Assembly (NCBI GenBank): GCA_905221605.1
Contig: CAJNDS010000557.1
Span: 1,153,579 to 1,217,578, forward strand
From: Symbiodinium natans
Taxonomy: Eukaryota; Sar; Dinophyceae; Suessiales; Symbiodiniaceae
Direction: 5' to 3'
DNA: 64,000 bases
In this document: positions 47,901 to 61,364 of the stretch, one piece after another
Layout: each line of letters begins with the position of its first letter
Position numbering within the stretch: position 1 is the first letter of the stretch
The notes under the pieces: generated by a model
What the model was told of the DNA's origin: nothing
Seen by the model: only the letters and a program-made list of their open reading frames with translations
Database searches by the model: none
Made by a program: the position numbers and the translations under genes

Positions 47901-50900
47901 TGCTGGCTAGCCGGGTGGGAAAAAAACCCTAAACCCTAAACCCTAAGCCCTATAAACCCTAAACCCTAAACCGTCTTTTGCAATGATATCTAGTCAAACT
48001 TAGAGGTCAGTGTGGGAGACGCGCCGAAAAGTCTCTTCCAGCATTGAATCTTGTGAGCTTGCGTTTAAGGAAGTCTTTCCATGCGCTGCACCAAACGAGG
48101 CTGGACCGGTGTTGAACAACTGTACCGTCAGTGCTGGACACTATGACCTACTAATTGCTTGAGAACACCGAAAAATATTTCTTGTAATATAGGGATTATC
48201 ATTTGTTTTATTCTTTTGGGGTTCTTGAGCAAATAGTAGTGACATCGTTTGGCTTTTTTCTGCCTTCCAAAGGTGATGAGCAAAGAGTAAAGCACAACCA
48301 CCACAATGAGCACATGCCCAAAGAAGCAAGGATACCTTGAACAAGGAAACCCCCAACCAAAACCCTACAGCCCTAAACCCTGAACCCTTAACATGAGCAG
48401 GTGGCAGAAACATAAGCCCTACAGCCCTAATCCCGGCAGCTAACAAAAAACTTAGGAACTCAGAGCCAGCGTCCGTGCGTAAAGCAAAGTGATGGCAGTT
48501 CTCACATGCTCCCAGTGAATACTCCCCATGCACTCTTGTAGAACAATGATGGGAGGATTAAAAAACCGCCCGCACCTCTGAACCCTAATGAACCCTAAAC
48601 CCCCAAACCCAGAGGCCTAAATCCCTTAAACCTAAACCCCAGAAACCCCAGACCCCTAACCCATGCCGCGTCAAAAGACTACAGGGTCATGAAGGAAGGG
48701 GGCTTCATATGGGCGGGTGGGCGGGTGGGGGGGGGGGGGGGTAGGTACATAGGGAACCCTAGGGAAGCTTAGGGAGCCTTACGGTTGAGGGTTTAGGGTT
48801 TAAGTTCGGGTTTAGGGTTTTGGGGTTTAGGGTTTTAGGGTTTAGGGTTTAGGGTTTTAGGGTTTTAGGGTTTAGGGTTTAGGGTTTAGGGTTGTAGGGA
48901 GTCCCTTAAGAGCCCTATAAACAGACCAGGGCCTTCATGCAGCTGAAGTCCGCGGGCAGTGCGGGAAGCCAGTGGCTCTCCCAGGGATGCAGTGCCGCCA
49001 GCTTCTGGATGCGAATTCTGAGGGGGGTTTAGGGTTTAGGGTTTGGGGTTTAGGGTTTGGGGTTTAGGGTTTAGGGTTTAGGGTTTGGGGTTTGGGGTTT
49101 AGGATTTGGGGGTTTGGGGGTTTAGGGTTTGGGGATTTGGCTGCGAATTCGGCCTGTAACCCATAATCCTTCTACTGTACAGGTTCTGCAAGCCCCGCAG
49201 AGCCCAACCACTCGGTGATTTCCTGCCTCCATGGGTTCAAGGGGCTTGGGGAGTTCGGATAGCGTGCACTAGGGCTTTGGGATCTTTAGGAGTTTAGGGT
49301 CAGTTTGGGGTTTCGGGTTTCGGGGGTTTGGGGTTTATGGTTTAGGGTTTAGGGTTCGGGGTTGGTCCGTCGGTGTTGGGGATTTCGGCAGTCTCAAGCC
49401 TTTAAACGGAGCTCTGGGTCCGGAACGCTGAAGTGGAGTCTAGCCAAACCCCTTCGCAGGGCCTTCAGGAAGGAATTTCAGGTCATGGGTGGTGGAGCAA
49501 AGGGTTGGTAGATGTTGGTTGGTCTCCCCAGGTCTTCCTGCAGCCCACACCCTCAGTTCTATTCAGGCTCTTTAGGGGTTTTAGGGATCCAGGCAGCAAG
49601 AGTCACCCCACTCCTAATCCCGAATCCCGAAGCCCAACGAAAATCCCCAAATCCCCAAAACCGACTCAGCTGTAGGTCAGATCAGCAAAGGGGGGTCAGT
49701 TTGGGGTTTGGGCTTCGGGCTTGGGGGGTTCTAGGGTTGCGTGCAGCATGCCTAGGATTCGGGTTTAGGTTTAGGGTTTTAGGATTAGGGTTTAGGGTTA
49801 GGGTTTAGGGATTAGGGTTTGGGGTTTGGGGTTTAGGGTTTAGGGTTTAGGGTTTAGGGCCGCCTCGGAAGGCTTTGACATCCAGAGCAAGCTCCAGAAG
49901 GAGCAGAACTTGCTCAAGGTCTCCTTCGAGCTCCTTGACCACTATTGGCTTAAGAACGTAGGGTTTAGGGTTTAGGGTTTAGGGTTTAGGGCTTAGGGCT
50001 TAGGGGTTAGGTTTACGCCCCCCCCCAAAAAAATAGATAGCATTTTTTCTTTGTAAGGGTATGTAGGGATTATTATGTTATTACTTTGTCTTATTTTGAT
50101 TTTTACTCTCTTTTTTTTTGGGGGGGGGGGGGGGTTCTTAAGCAAAGAGTAGTTGAATGCCCACTGTAAGAGTGTGGGTTGCTGCGGTTTAGGGCTCAGG
50201 GTTTCGGGTGTAGGGACCTGAAGGTACAAGGGTGAACCCTGGGCCTCGAGGCCCCCGCACCCTTCCCCCGAATCCAAGAAAGGTGATGAAAGTGAAGCCC
50301 CTAAGCCTTCAACCCTAAACCCAAAGCTCCCCCCCCACCCCCCACCCCTACCCCACACATACTCAGACAGCGACGTCGGCCCCCTAAACCCTAGAAAACC
50401 TAAGCCCTCAACCCCTACACCCTAAACCCTAAACCCTAGACCCTAGACCCTAAACCCTAAACTGCTTTAGGTTCATGCCTGTGGAGATACACCTCCTGGA
50501 GGGCATCGTAGAGATGGCGCCTCTTCTTGGCTTACTTGGAGCTTCATGGGTACTTATCACTTAGAACCCCAATTGTTTAGGGTTTAGGGTTTAGGGTTTA
50601 GGGCTTAGGGTTTAGGGTTTAGGGTTTAGGTTTAGGGTACTTATAGCTGTACTTTATCAGCCCCCTAAGCCCCCCTAAGGAGGTTATAATTGGTAGACTC
50701 TTCCGCAGAAAGCGCGCGGCAGCCATACGCCATTCTTTCCCCTCTGACTCACGTGGCTGGCTTACTTGGAGGTTCATGGATGCTTGTGACCCCAATTGTT
50801 TAGGGTTTAGGGTGTAGGGCTTAAGGTACTTACAACTCCAACTATCACTGTACTTCCAAGCCCCCTAAGTCTTATAGTTGGGGTTACACATGAACCTCCA

Positions 50901-52212
50901 AGTGTTGTAGAGCTGTAGAACGTTTCATGGCTCTCAGCATGCCCAAACCAGGCATATAGGTTTCGAGGCAGACGAGGGACGTAATTTGTCATGTTTACAA
51001 ACTGGACCAGTGTTTGAAAGCAGTCAACCGGACTTCTCATGGATAGCCACATGTCGTCAGCATCCCGGCGCCAAGTGACAGTGGTGTCGAGGTGGTCCCC
51101 CTAGGCTTAAGAAATACTTGTCCAACAGTATGTGGACGGGCTTTGCTCACTGTTGCTGAGCAAGTGCTGGCAGACTTCGCCAACACATGTCGAGCTGGAT
51201 GTACGTGTGCTTACATGTACCTTGGGGACGAAATGAACCCCAAAAGGGTTTATGGTTCATATACCCTAATAGGAATTATAGTAGTATAGGGTATATGACC
51301 CCCATTTTAGGGTACATTTCGTCCCCAAGGTAAGGTTCTAGTGCACGCTCGCAGTGGGTTTTCCTGTGATCTTCTTTGGGCAGGAAACCATGGAAACTGG
51401 CATTCACTGCAAAAAAGGTCTCACGTCCCAAGGTGCAAGCCTGCACCTTACTTACAGAGAATACCGAAAGCCAGCCCACCGAAAATCGGAAGAGCCCCTG
51501 TTTTGGTGCAGATGCGAGCCCGAAGCGGAAGCCCTGCGGGCCAAGGTCTTGGATTTCTGGCGCGAGCCAACACGTGCAGAGAATATGGAGATCGCACCGG
51601 AACCTCAGGCTGCGAGACGGGCGTTTTGCCCCCCTAAACCCTAAACCCTAAACCCTAAACCCTAAACCCTAAATCCCCAACAAAAGTTGCGTTGTCGGCA
51701 GGAGGCGAAGAGATGAAGCATGTGAGTGTGAGCAGGGTTTGGGGAGAGTTTGTTTTTGGGGCTTGATGCACCGTTTTACTTTATGGCTTTGGTCCCAATA
51801 TGGACTCAGCCAAGAAGGCGCTGTTCTAGGCTGGTAAGCCTATGCAATTCCCGGAAAGCATTTCAACCGCACACATCCTGAATCGCCCGAAGCCCTCAGC
51901 AAACACCTTGCGTCTGTACACCTACTCGACTACTGAGTATATGTTGAAAGGTACCAAAACGGTCCGACAAATTTAAGCTTGACCCCGTTTCATACTTCAT
52001 GACACACTCAAGCTTCCATCGGGACACTTGCATGAGCAAGTACAAAATAGGCATATACATGTTCCTCGAGGCCCCCAAAACGAACGTACCTCTCAACCCA
52101 CCCAAAAGCTGTCCCGACGCAGGAAGAGGAGGAGGATGCCGAAGAAGTTCATGAGGGCATGGTGCACGCCTCAGGCATGGTTCAGACACCAGGTTTGCCT
52201 GCAGCTTAGGGT

Positions 52213-52272
<60 letters not shown>

Positions 52273-55200
52273 GGTTTAAATGGGGTTTGAGGTTTGGAGC
52301 CTAAGTTGCCAATGCCTTGCAGATAATCCCTGTAGAATGACAGTGCAACTACCCAAAAGGGATCTTCGGGGGTCATGTTTAGGGTTCAGGAGTCAGGGTG
52401 CAGAGCAGCAGAGTCAAAACGACATGAGAACATTTGAAATTCTTTTCTCGTGATCGCAGCCCGAAAATGACATAAGTTCGCTCATCAGCACTTGAGGTTT
52501 GGTGGACAATCAGTGTCTAAGAATTCCGGGCCTGGTCGTGCCCCATGTGCAACTTTAGTGGTTGATGGGCCTAGTGCTGCCCCTGGAAATGATCTGAGCC
52601 CAAACCGCTTAACCCCAAACTCCACGGCCATCACAGCCTAAACCCGGCCCCTGAAGTGAAGCTCCACAAGGGAGCCCTAGGGTTTAGGGTTTAGGGATGG
52701 GGTTTAGGGGTTTCTTGGTTGAAGGCTCCTTGGGTTTAAGAGGGTTAGGGGCCTCAGGGGGATCAAGGGGCCCGACATCAGTAGAGTCAACCATCCGCCC
52801 CCAGGAAATGGCGAAGGATTGGCTCGAGGCCAATGCGAAGCAGGCGAAGCAGCTGGCTCAAGCGGCCTACGACCGTATCCCTGACAAGATCCAGATCGAG
52901 AACTTCGGACGCCCTGGAGGGAAGGTGCTGAGGGCAGTTTCTGCGAGGGCTGGGGGTCTTGAGATGACCCTAGACGCACCAGTGTGGATCTCTGGAGCCC
53001 GAATGAAAACGGCTGGTTGGGTGTTTATCAGACTGGGAGATGTCGTCACGATTCATGCTGCTGGCGCTGGTGCTGGTGAGGTCTTTGTAGTTTCGTTGGT
53101 GGCGCCAGCTAATCGTCACCATCATCTGAACTTTCGTTCAAGGTTTGTATGAGAACAGATGTAGGGAGCCTGGGTCTGTAACATGGGTTCAGCTTGGGAT
53201 ATTGTGCATGCTAGCGGCCAGTCCATCAGCCAGCAGCCCAGGATTATGATCGCTTCGCCGATCCTGCACGTGCCCGTCAAGGGGCCCCTGTGCACGCACT
53301 AAGAGGCGCGCTAGAGCATTGCACTGGAGGATTCCGACACGCTGAACTTAAGGTCAATATACATCGCAAGGTTATGTCAACAGTCTGTTGCTGTTTTTTT
53401 CCACGTGGCTTCCGAGCCCTTTCGCGAACAACGCCACGGCCGGGTCTGGGCGTTTAGGGTGCAGCCCACCTGCCGACGCCACCCCCGTTACCAGAAGGCT
53501 CTGGAGGCATTCAGCAAGTCCGAATGCATTGATAGCTTGCCATGATCGCTTAGTTTTAAGATACATATGATGAACATCCAAGGTCCCAAAAACCCAGAGT
53601 GGTGTCACATTCGGAAAGTTCATCCTAAGCCCCGAAACCATAAACCCCCAAACGAACCATGAGCGCTAAACCCCCATTAAGCCCTAAAGGACCTAGAAGC
53701 AAGAGCCTCGCCCGCGTCTGCCAGTGTGAGAGTCGAAAGGCCCCAAAACCTAAACCCCCCAAGCTCCCCCAAACCTTAAACCCTAAGCCCCCTAAACCTT
53801 AAACCCGAAACCCTAAACCCTAAACCCTAAACCCAGGCTGGGGACTGCTATCTTCAGCCTTGGCCAGCTGCATTTGCAGACGCGGGGCCCGTATCTGGGC
53901 AGAGCATGCTTAGGGTTTAGGGTTTAGGGTTTAGGGTTTAGGGTTTAGGGTTTAGGGTTTAGGGTTTAGGGTTTAGGGTTTAGGGTTTCGAGGAGACTAG
54001 GAGATTTTGCGTCCGATTGCGTGATGTGACTTCTGAGAAATTGCATGATTGCTGGCAGCCTCATAGTCCGTTGGCAAAAAAAAGGGTTAAGGGGAGTTGT
54101 GCACCACCGTGGCTGGCACGAGCTTTTGTTAAGTGTTTGGGGTTTGGGCGCTTTGGGGTGAAGGCCCGGCCATACAACATGAGTGACAAGGGTGTTAGGA
54201 TGAGGAGCCAAAGTGGCTTCTTAACTTTTGCAAAAAATTCTCATTTCCCTTGAGTTGTATCCAGCTACGGAGGCTTCTATGTCGGCTTTCCAACCCGAAG
54301 CCCCAAACCCGAAACCCTAAACCCTGAACCCTAAAAAACCTAAACGCTCCAGCTGAGAGAGTCCAAGGTGCGAATACCGGTCTGTCGACCTGGAGATGCA
54401 GCTGCCCAGCTCTCTTATCTGGCTACTACTTGCTTAAGAACCCCAAAAGAAGAAAACATGATAATCCCTTATATTATCTTTAGTAAGGAAGATGTTTTTT
54501 TGTTTTTCGGGGTTCTTATGCAATTCGTAGCTGGTCAGTTCTCAAACTGATGGTCCCATGTTGGGTACCTAGATTTTCGCGGCCGCCTTTTAAGCGTAAC
54601 CCAACAAGGGGCCATCTTTTTCGAGAAGTGACCATCTAGGGTTTTCACGGAGTTTGGGTCGTCACCCATGGATCCTCATTGGGGCCCCCGTGAGGCTAAC
54701 TAAACCCCCAACCCCAAATTCATGGATCTTCATTTTCCCCAAAGGCTTACGCAGACGACCCTGCGGGCCACGTCCCTGCGGCACGAGCAGTTCGACATGA
54801 ATCTGGGCAGGAAACATCCGGAACACCCAGAACCCGAAGACCACGGGGAAACCCTCTGAATCCTAAACCCTAAAACCCTAACCCCTGGATGTTGAGATCT
54901 GCTCTTGGTTATGGAGTCTGAGGCCTTCATAGGCAGATTTGGTGGTGTATTGCGGTGTATCGAATGAGCGTCATTGTGTGTGCGTGTGCTATAGTGTCAG
55001 AGGGCTCGGGAGGGGACTGTTTGAGAAACCAGGGAGGTTCTTTTTCAAGTTAAAGAGTGCTTTAGGGTTTCGGGTTCGAAGCCTTTTGCCAAAAGGGTTT
55101 TCAAGGGACCTCGGGCCTTGAGCCAGCATAATAAGCGGTGAAAGATGTTGGGACGCTATGACGGGCAGGTGCGAAACGAGACAGAGTCCACCTAGCGGCT

Positions 55201-56886
55201 TCCAGTACTTGGAGGTTCATGGGTCTTTATAACTCCAATTATAGTCTACCTACTTAGGGGACTCGTGCGGCTTTTCCCGCCCCCTCCAAAAGCAACATCG
55301 CGTAGAACCGAGCAAAGGATCCAGCCTGTGCCTGTCGACGTCATCATTGAGTACAGGCGAGGGCAGCTGAGAGCCTGCCCCGCTGTCAGAATAGGGTTTA
55401 GGGTTTAGGGTTTGGGGTTTAGGGTTTAGGGGACTCCCCCGAAATCTCACACAGATCGGTTGAGACGTGCTCCAGGACTATGGCGGGTTGTTGGTGGCTT
55501 AGGTCTGTGTGGGGTTCATGCGGATAGTGTGCTGCCTGGAGGGGTATGGAGGACAAGAACGTGGTGTCCGTGCTTCTCGGACTCATCCCAACTTCAAGCA
55601 ACCCCAGTGTTCGGTCTAGTTCAGGTTAAGGGCTTCCACTGCCCACGGAACCTACAATACTTGCAAAATCAGTTTTTCGGGCCTAGACGGTTTAGGGCGT
55701 CGAGTGCGACTGCCGCTGATTTCATGACGTTTTCTAGGGTAACTTGTGGTTGCATTTCATACCCTGGACTCTTGCGGGTTGGCTCCAAGTAAGGGTTTGG
55801 GGTTTAGGGTTTAGGGTTTAGGGCTAGGGTTTAGGGTTTAGGGTTTAGGGTTTAGGGTTTAGGGTTTAGGGTTTAGGGTTTAGGGTTGCGTATCTCAGGG
55901 ACATCTCTGCGGACGAGATGCGCTTGTCCTTGTCGCCGCAGGCGTTGCAGATCCTGTCACCTGGCTGTCTGCCAGGAGAAAGGCTTCTTCAAGCCCTAAA
56001 CCCTAAAATTGCCCTAAAACCCCTGAAGATTGTGCATTCAGCCAGGGCCATGCAACAGATGCAGTGGAGCAGTCTGGAGTTCAGGGGGGTTAGGGATTAG
56101 GGTTTAGGGGGACTCCAGTCTGGGTTCACAGGGCTTGGGGGGAAGGCTTCCCAGCAAGCTCTTCAAACAGGGTTTAGGGGGGTTTAAACCTTAAACCCTA
56201 AACCCTAAACCCTAATCAGGGTTTGCACGCGTCAGAGCCCCAGAAGGCCAGACCCTCCGAAGTAAGAAGCTTAGGCTGGCGACGCCCACGGGCCTGATGA
56301 GCGTCATGCCATTCAGCTACATGGAGGGGTGTCTACGGTTTCGGATTTGGGGTTTAGGGTTTATCCTAAACTAACACTGAACCTTAAACCCTGGACCGTC
56401 TCGAATCTGCGTGCGAGTGCGAGAGTCGAAACCCTGGATGCCAAGGGATGGCAAGCTCAACGAAGACCCTGCCCGAAACCCTAAACCCTAAACCCTAAGC
56501 CCTGTTAATTAGCAAATGCCTTCAGTGCAATTCAAAGGGTTTTCCCGTCCACCTAGAGCAGTTTCCAGCGAATCTCACCTAGTGGGACTGCGCCGGTGTT
56601 CCGGGTCAAGGAAGGCAGAAACACGAACCATGGGCCCCCCTTAAACCCTCTAAATCTTACACCGCAAGCCATGTCTGCTGGGCAGGTGGCACAACATCCA
56701 GCAAAAAACCCAGACGCCCAGGTACGTTTCGGAGGCTACGGACGGCCAAGGCGGCCAAAGGTCTGCAAGCCGTCGCCAAAGCTTCGCGCGGCTGGCCTCC
56801 GAGGCCCGATATTTTTCGTCGGACGCTTGAGACAAAAAGGGGTTTGGGTTTTAGGGTGGAAATTACGGATTCGTTGCGAATGCCTG

Positions 56887-56923
<37 letters not shown>

Positions 56924-56935
56924 GAGAGAGCCCCC

Positions 56936-56989
<54 letters not shown>

Positions 56990-59900
56990 CAGAGAGAAAG
57001 AGAAAGAGAGAGAGAGAGAGAAGAATAGAGAGAGAGAGAGAGAGACCCAAATACAGGGGCGGGCGCGGACGCCCGGGGCTTCGGCCCCAAGCCGAAAGAA
57101 AGACAAAAAGAAAGACAGCAATAAAGAAAGAAAGAAATACATAAATAAAGGAATAATGAAAGAAATAGAAATAGAGAGGGATTCCTTATAATCATCATCC
57201 ACTACTTACATATATATATATATAGATATAGAGAGAGAGACCTTGAAGGGAGTATATAGGGTACCTAATTCCCCTGCAACTTGTAGGGCTTTCCAGCCGC
57301 CACCATCAGCAGCATCACTGTTGCGAGTGTCTTCAAACTTCTTCGTTCTACGCAAAAGACAGAAGATGAGCGAGCGCCCGTGTGCGCCATCTTGAGCCCC
57401 CAAAGCCACATGCCCAAATTCCTGGCAAAAAAAGCTGCCAGAGGACCATCAATGGGTTCAAGGGTTTTGTCAAAACCTTAAGCCCCAGGCCTCAAAAGGG
57501 AAAGGAGGCATACAAGCGCATGCCGAAATGCACAGGGAAGGGGGGCTCAGATGGGTTCAGGGTCAAGGAGGCAAAGAACCCCCCAAAGCAGAAGTCGAAG
57601 ACCAGCCAGGGTCGTTGGGGCGAGGACGCGATGTCTGAGGCAGCTCGGCTTCATCAACATCCTAGACCCCTGGGAGGATCCAAAAAGTAGAGCCCCCAAC
57701 TAGTACCCTCCACTACTATTGGGTCATTTTTTAGGAGCCCTTTGGATTCCCACATCTTGCGTTCAAAAGTCCTTCGAACCCCTGCTTCTCCCGTCGACTT
57801 CCTGGGTGTAGTAGGGGGTCCGTATTCTAGGAGATGCACACATGCTGGCCAGCAAAAGCTGGATGGCCCTTAGGGCCATGAAGATTCTGAAAACCCTGCT
57901 ACAAGGGCTTAGGGGTCAGGATGCTTTTCAAGCCTCTTTTCAGATCCCGACCCTCGCATCTGACCCATGATCTCCCTTCAGCCTGGGGAAGTTGCATAGC
58001 CCCCCCATCTCGCCCCTTGACCTCTCCTCTGTTTTGCAACACATACCTCACCACCATGCCGGTAGTTTTGAGTCGAGGGCTTCTGCTGGGGCCTAAGGTT
58101 TTGCAGTCTTGTGCCGTGGGTTTGGGGTATTTTGGGCGGCGGCCTTCCGTCAGAAATGGCTGGGGAGAGAGACAGGGTTTGTCCCATGCAAGGCGGACTT
58201 GGACTTAGGGAGGAAAATATGTCTGACAAGGAGGAAGCAGAAGGAGAGGAAGCGACAAGCACAACGAGGGCTCATGCTTCGGAATTTCAATGTGCCTTTG
58301 GGTCGTTCGGGGATTGAAGTCTAGTAGCCTCCAGGCCTCAATGCTTCCGCGGAACAGCCGCGTTGCGCGGTCCTTCTTCACTGACGCTTTGCTGACATGC
58401 CGGTGGGTTGTGAAAAGTGGACGGTTTGGATAGTAGAACTGAAACTGAAACCCTAAATGCCCTAAACCCCAGGCCCTTCCAAGCGAACCGTGAAGCCCGA
58501 CCTTGGCAGGCCCATGCTACTTAAGCTTCTACTTTGGAGAACACAAGTAAGAGAGAGAGAGAGAGAGAGAGAGAGACGGGGCACGCCCTCTAGCCCCCAA
58601 TGAAAGAAAGAAGAGAGAGGCGGTCCCAGGGGAGTGTGCGCTCTGCAGTAAGGGCCTAACGACAAGGGGGTGGGTGGCAGCTAGGCAGGTGGCAAGAAAT
58701 GAGCCCAGAATCCTCCTAAACCTTGTGGCCCTCAAACCGTTCTTGGGCCCTTCAGCCCTAAACCCTAAACCCTAAACCCCAAACCCCAAAACCCCCAAAA
58801 CCTTTCAAAAAAAACCCAAGTGGCCCCAAGGAGAAGGGCGAGGCCCAAAGCTTGGTAGCTCGGCTCACAGCGACAGGCTGCGCCCGGTTGGCTCTGCTTT
58901 TCTTTGTTTTCACTAGGGTCTGGGGCTTATTGAGTTTTATTCGGTTTTATTGGGGTTTATTCGGTTTGTGTGTGTGTGTGGGTTTGGGGGTTATTGGGGT
59001 TTATTGTTTTTTTCAGCTTATGTTTGTTTTTTAGGGTTTGGGGTTTATTGGGTTCATTGGGTTCATTGGGTCTATTGGGTTTATTGGGTTTATTGGGTTT
59101 ATTGGGTTTATTGGGTTTATTGGGTTTATTGGGTTTATTGGGTTTATTGATGTTTTGGGGTTTATTGGGTTTATTGGGTTTATTTGGTTTATTGATGTTT
59201 TGGGGTTTATTGGGTTTGTTTTTATTCTTTTGGTTTATTGGGTTGATTGGGTTTATTGGGGTCATTGGGTTCATTGGGTTTAAAGGGGTTTATTGGGTTT
59301 AAACGGGTTCAGGGTGGTCTCCCAGTTGCTGATTTGCGCAGCCGATAGAGAGCAGTGGAGAATCCAGGGAAGTCAGTACATTGTAGCAATGGGAGACAGT
59401 GAGTCCCATTCCCACCTAGCGCAAAGCACTTGGAGTCACTGGCAGTATTCAGTTCTGCAATTGGTTCCTTGGCTTTTTCCCTGCTCGATGGTCTCAGTCG
59501 ACGGACGAACATCGCTTATTTGGATTGATGAGTGTGAGGGCTTCCAACAGTGGGACCTTGAAGATGTCAGCTTCGAGGGCCTTTGGACCTTTGTGACTCG
59601 AGTTCGTATGCAGAGTGATGCTTGGGTGTTCATGATCCATGTTTCCACGGAGATGTACGAGGCGCATGCAGTTATGTGGGGTCGGTTGGCTGAGGAGTGT
59701 GTGACAAACTTTCACCAAATTGTGCTACTTGACATTTTAGATGATGTCACTATGGAACGGGTGACGCAGCTAGCCTTGCAGTCACGAGAACTGTGAAGCT
59801 GGTTGTATGAGCCTGGCTTTCCCGGCAGCTGTGCAGACCTGGTTGTAAAAGGTAGGGTTTGTGACTGCGCGAACTAGTGTCTTAATTCTGCTGCTTCCTC

Positions 59901-61333
59901 TTACTGCCAGCAAGTGCTGAGAGCTGTGGGCCTCATTCCAGGCGAGACGTCGCAAGCCTGCAGCAAAAGGGTTCAAACTCTTTTGAAACCTAAATGACCT
60001 CCGAAAAGCCCATGGCCCCCACCCCCCCCCTCCCCTCCCGCCCCGTCGCCCCATGTTCAGGGTTCGTTAGGATGTAGTGGTTTAGGGTTTAGGGGTTTAG
60101 GGTTAGGGGTTTAGGGTTTAGGGTTTAGGGTTTAGGGTTTAGGGTCACAAAACTTGGGATGTGCAACTTCTGCTTCCCTGAACTGCATGAGGTGATGTCA
60201 AGATCGTAGGCCGTTTAGTTGTGAGAACTAGAGGGTTGGGAACTGCCCTTGCAGGGAGCCCCGTAGCAAAGCGTAAAGACATTGCGCTGAGGTGGAGCAG
60301 GCGGCAAAGCAGATGGAACAAGTACGCGCCAAACAGTTCATCTTCAACCTCTCAGCCTCTTTGCGGGAAGTCTGTAGGAAGTTCGCCTTTTTGTTTGCTA
60401 CAACCCGGCAGCCGGGGCCAAAACTTCACGGTGAGCCCTCCGAAGCCCTAAACCCCCATTTTGCCATCGCCTTGGGTCCTTGTGGTCCGAGGGTTGATCA
60501 AGCCGCCCGAAGACTACAAGGCAACAGTAAAATCTTAATAGCAGCAAGTAGCAGGGCATCATGAGGGCTGGGGGCGAATTTATTCGGCCCGAAACCCAGC
60601 TTAGCTCCTAAGCCTACCCTAAACCATTAAGCTCTATTCCCTCAATCCTCAGCCCTTTCGGCGCTCTCCAAAAGGTGAATCTGGAGGCTGTCGACATGGT
60701 CCTGGCAGACTCCATCGTCCCAGCGCCTCGGTTCGTTCGTCGGCGCTTGCCCAGAGAACCTGTCAACCAGAACATCTTCGGCATCGACAATTCCTGATCA
60801 TACTAGTAGTATAAACAATAGTCGTCATAATGTCAGTAGCATCGTGGTTCCCCTTTGATTGCTGGGAGAACTTCTAGACTTAGAAGGCTCCTCAAAATCA
60901 AAAGCGACCCAGAAAGAACCCCTCTGAAAGGTTGAAGCTGGATCCCTGGCCGTTCGGGCCGGGGGAGGTTAAACGAGTTCTTGCTCGACCCATGCAAGCC
61001 AAGAGCCCTAACCCAGAGAGAGAGAGAGAGAGACACATTTCGCTGGCGCCAAGCCCGCGTCACCCAAAAACAGGGGGGGAGGACATGCCTCCCACCCAGC
61101 CCAAAGTCGGCGCATTGTTGTTCTTCTTTCTGACAGCCCACGAGGCGGCACCCGAGGAGGCTACACCCCGACATCGTACTGAGGTACTCAGGTGATCCCT
61201 GGTGGTCGTGGTGCTGAAGTGCTGAAGTCGTAGCCTCCAACGGGGTGTGTCATATGTTTCTTTCCATCAGACCTCGGACTTTGCGCGCCCCTCGGGGCGG
61301 CTCTCCTCTTCGGGGGGGGGGGGGCATGCGTGC

Positions 61334-61364
<31 letters not shown>

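Noticed and set aside
56596-57202. Arg/Glu-rich and Leu/Ser-rich ORFs over 100 codons
   Set aside because: They come from the GA/GAAA microsatellite.
58950-59302. GFIGFIG / YWVYWV / LLGLLG ORFs resembling membrane proteins
   Set aside because: Produced by the 9-bp TTTATTGGG repeat; all three frames are open.
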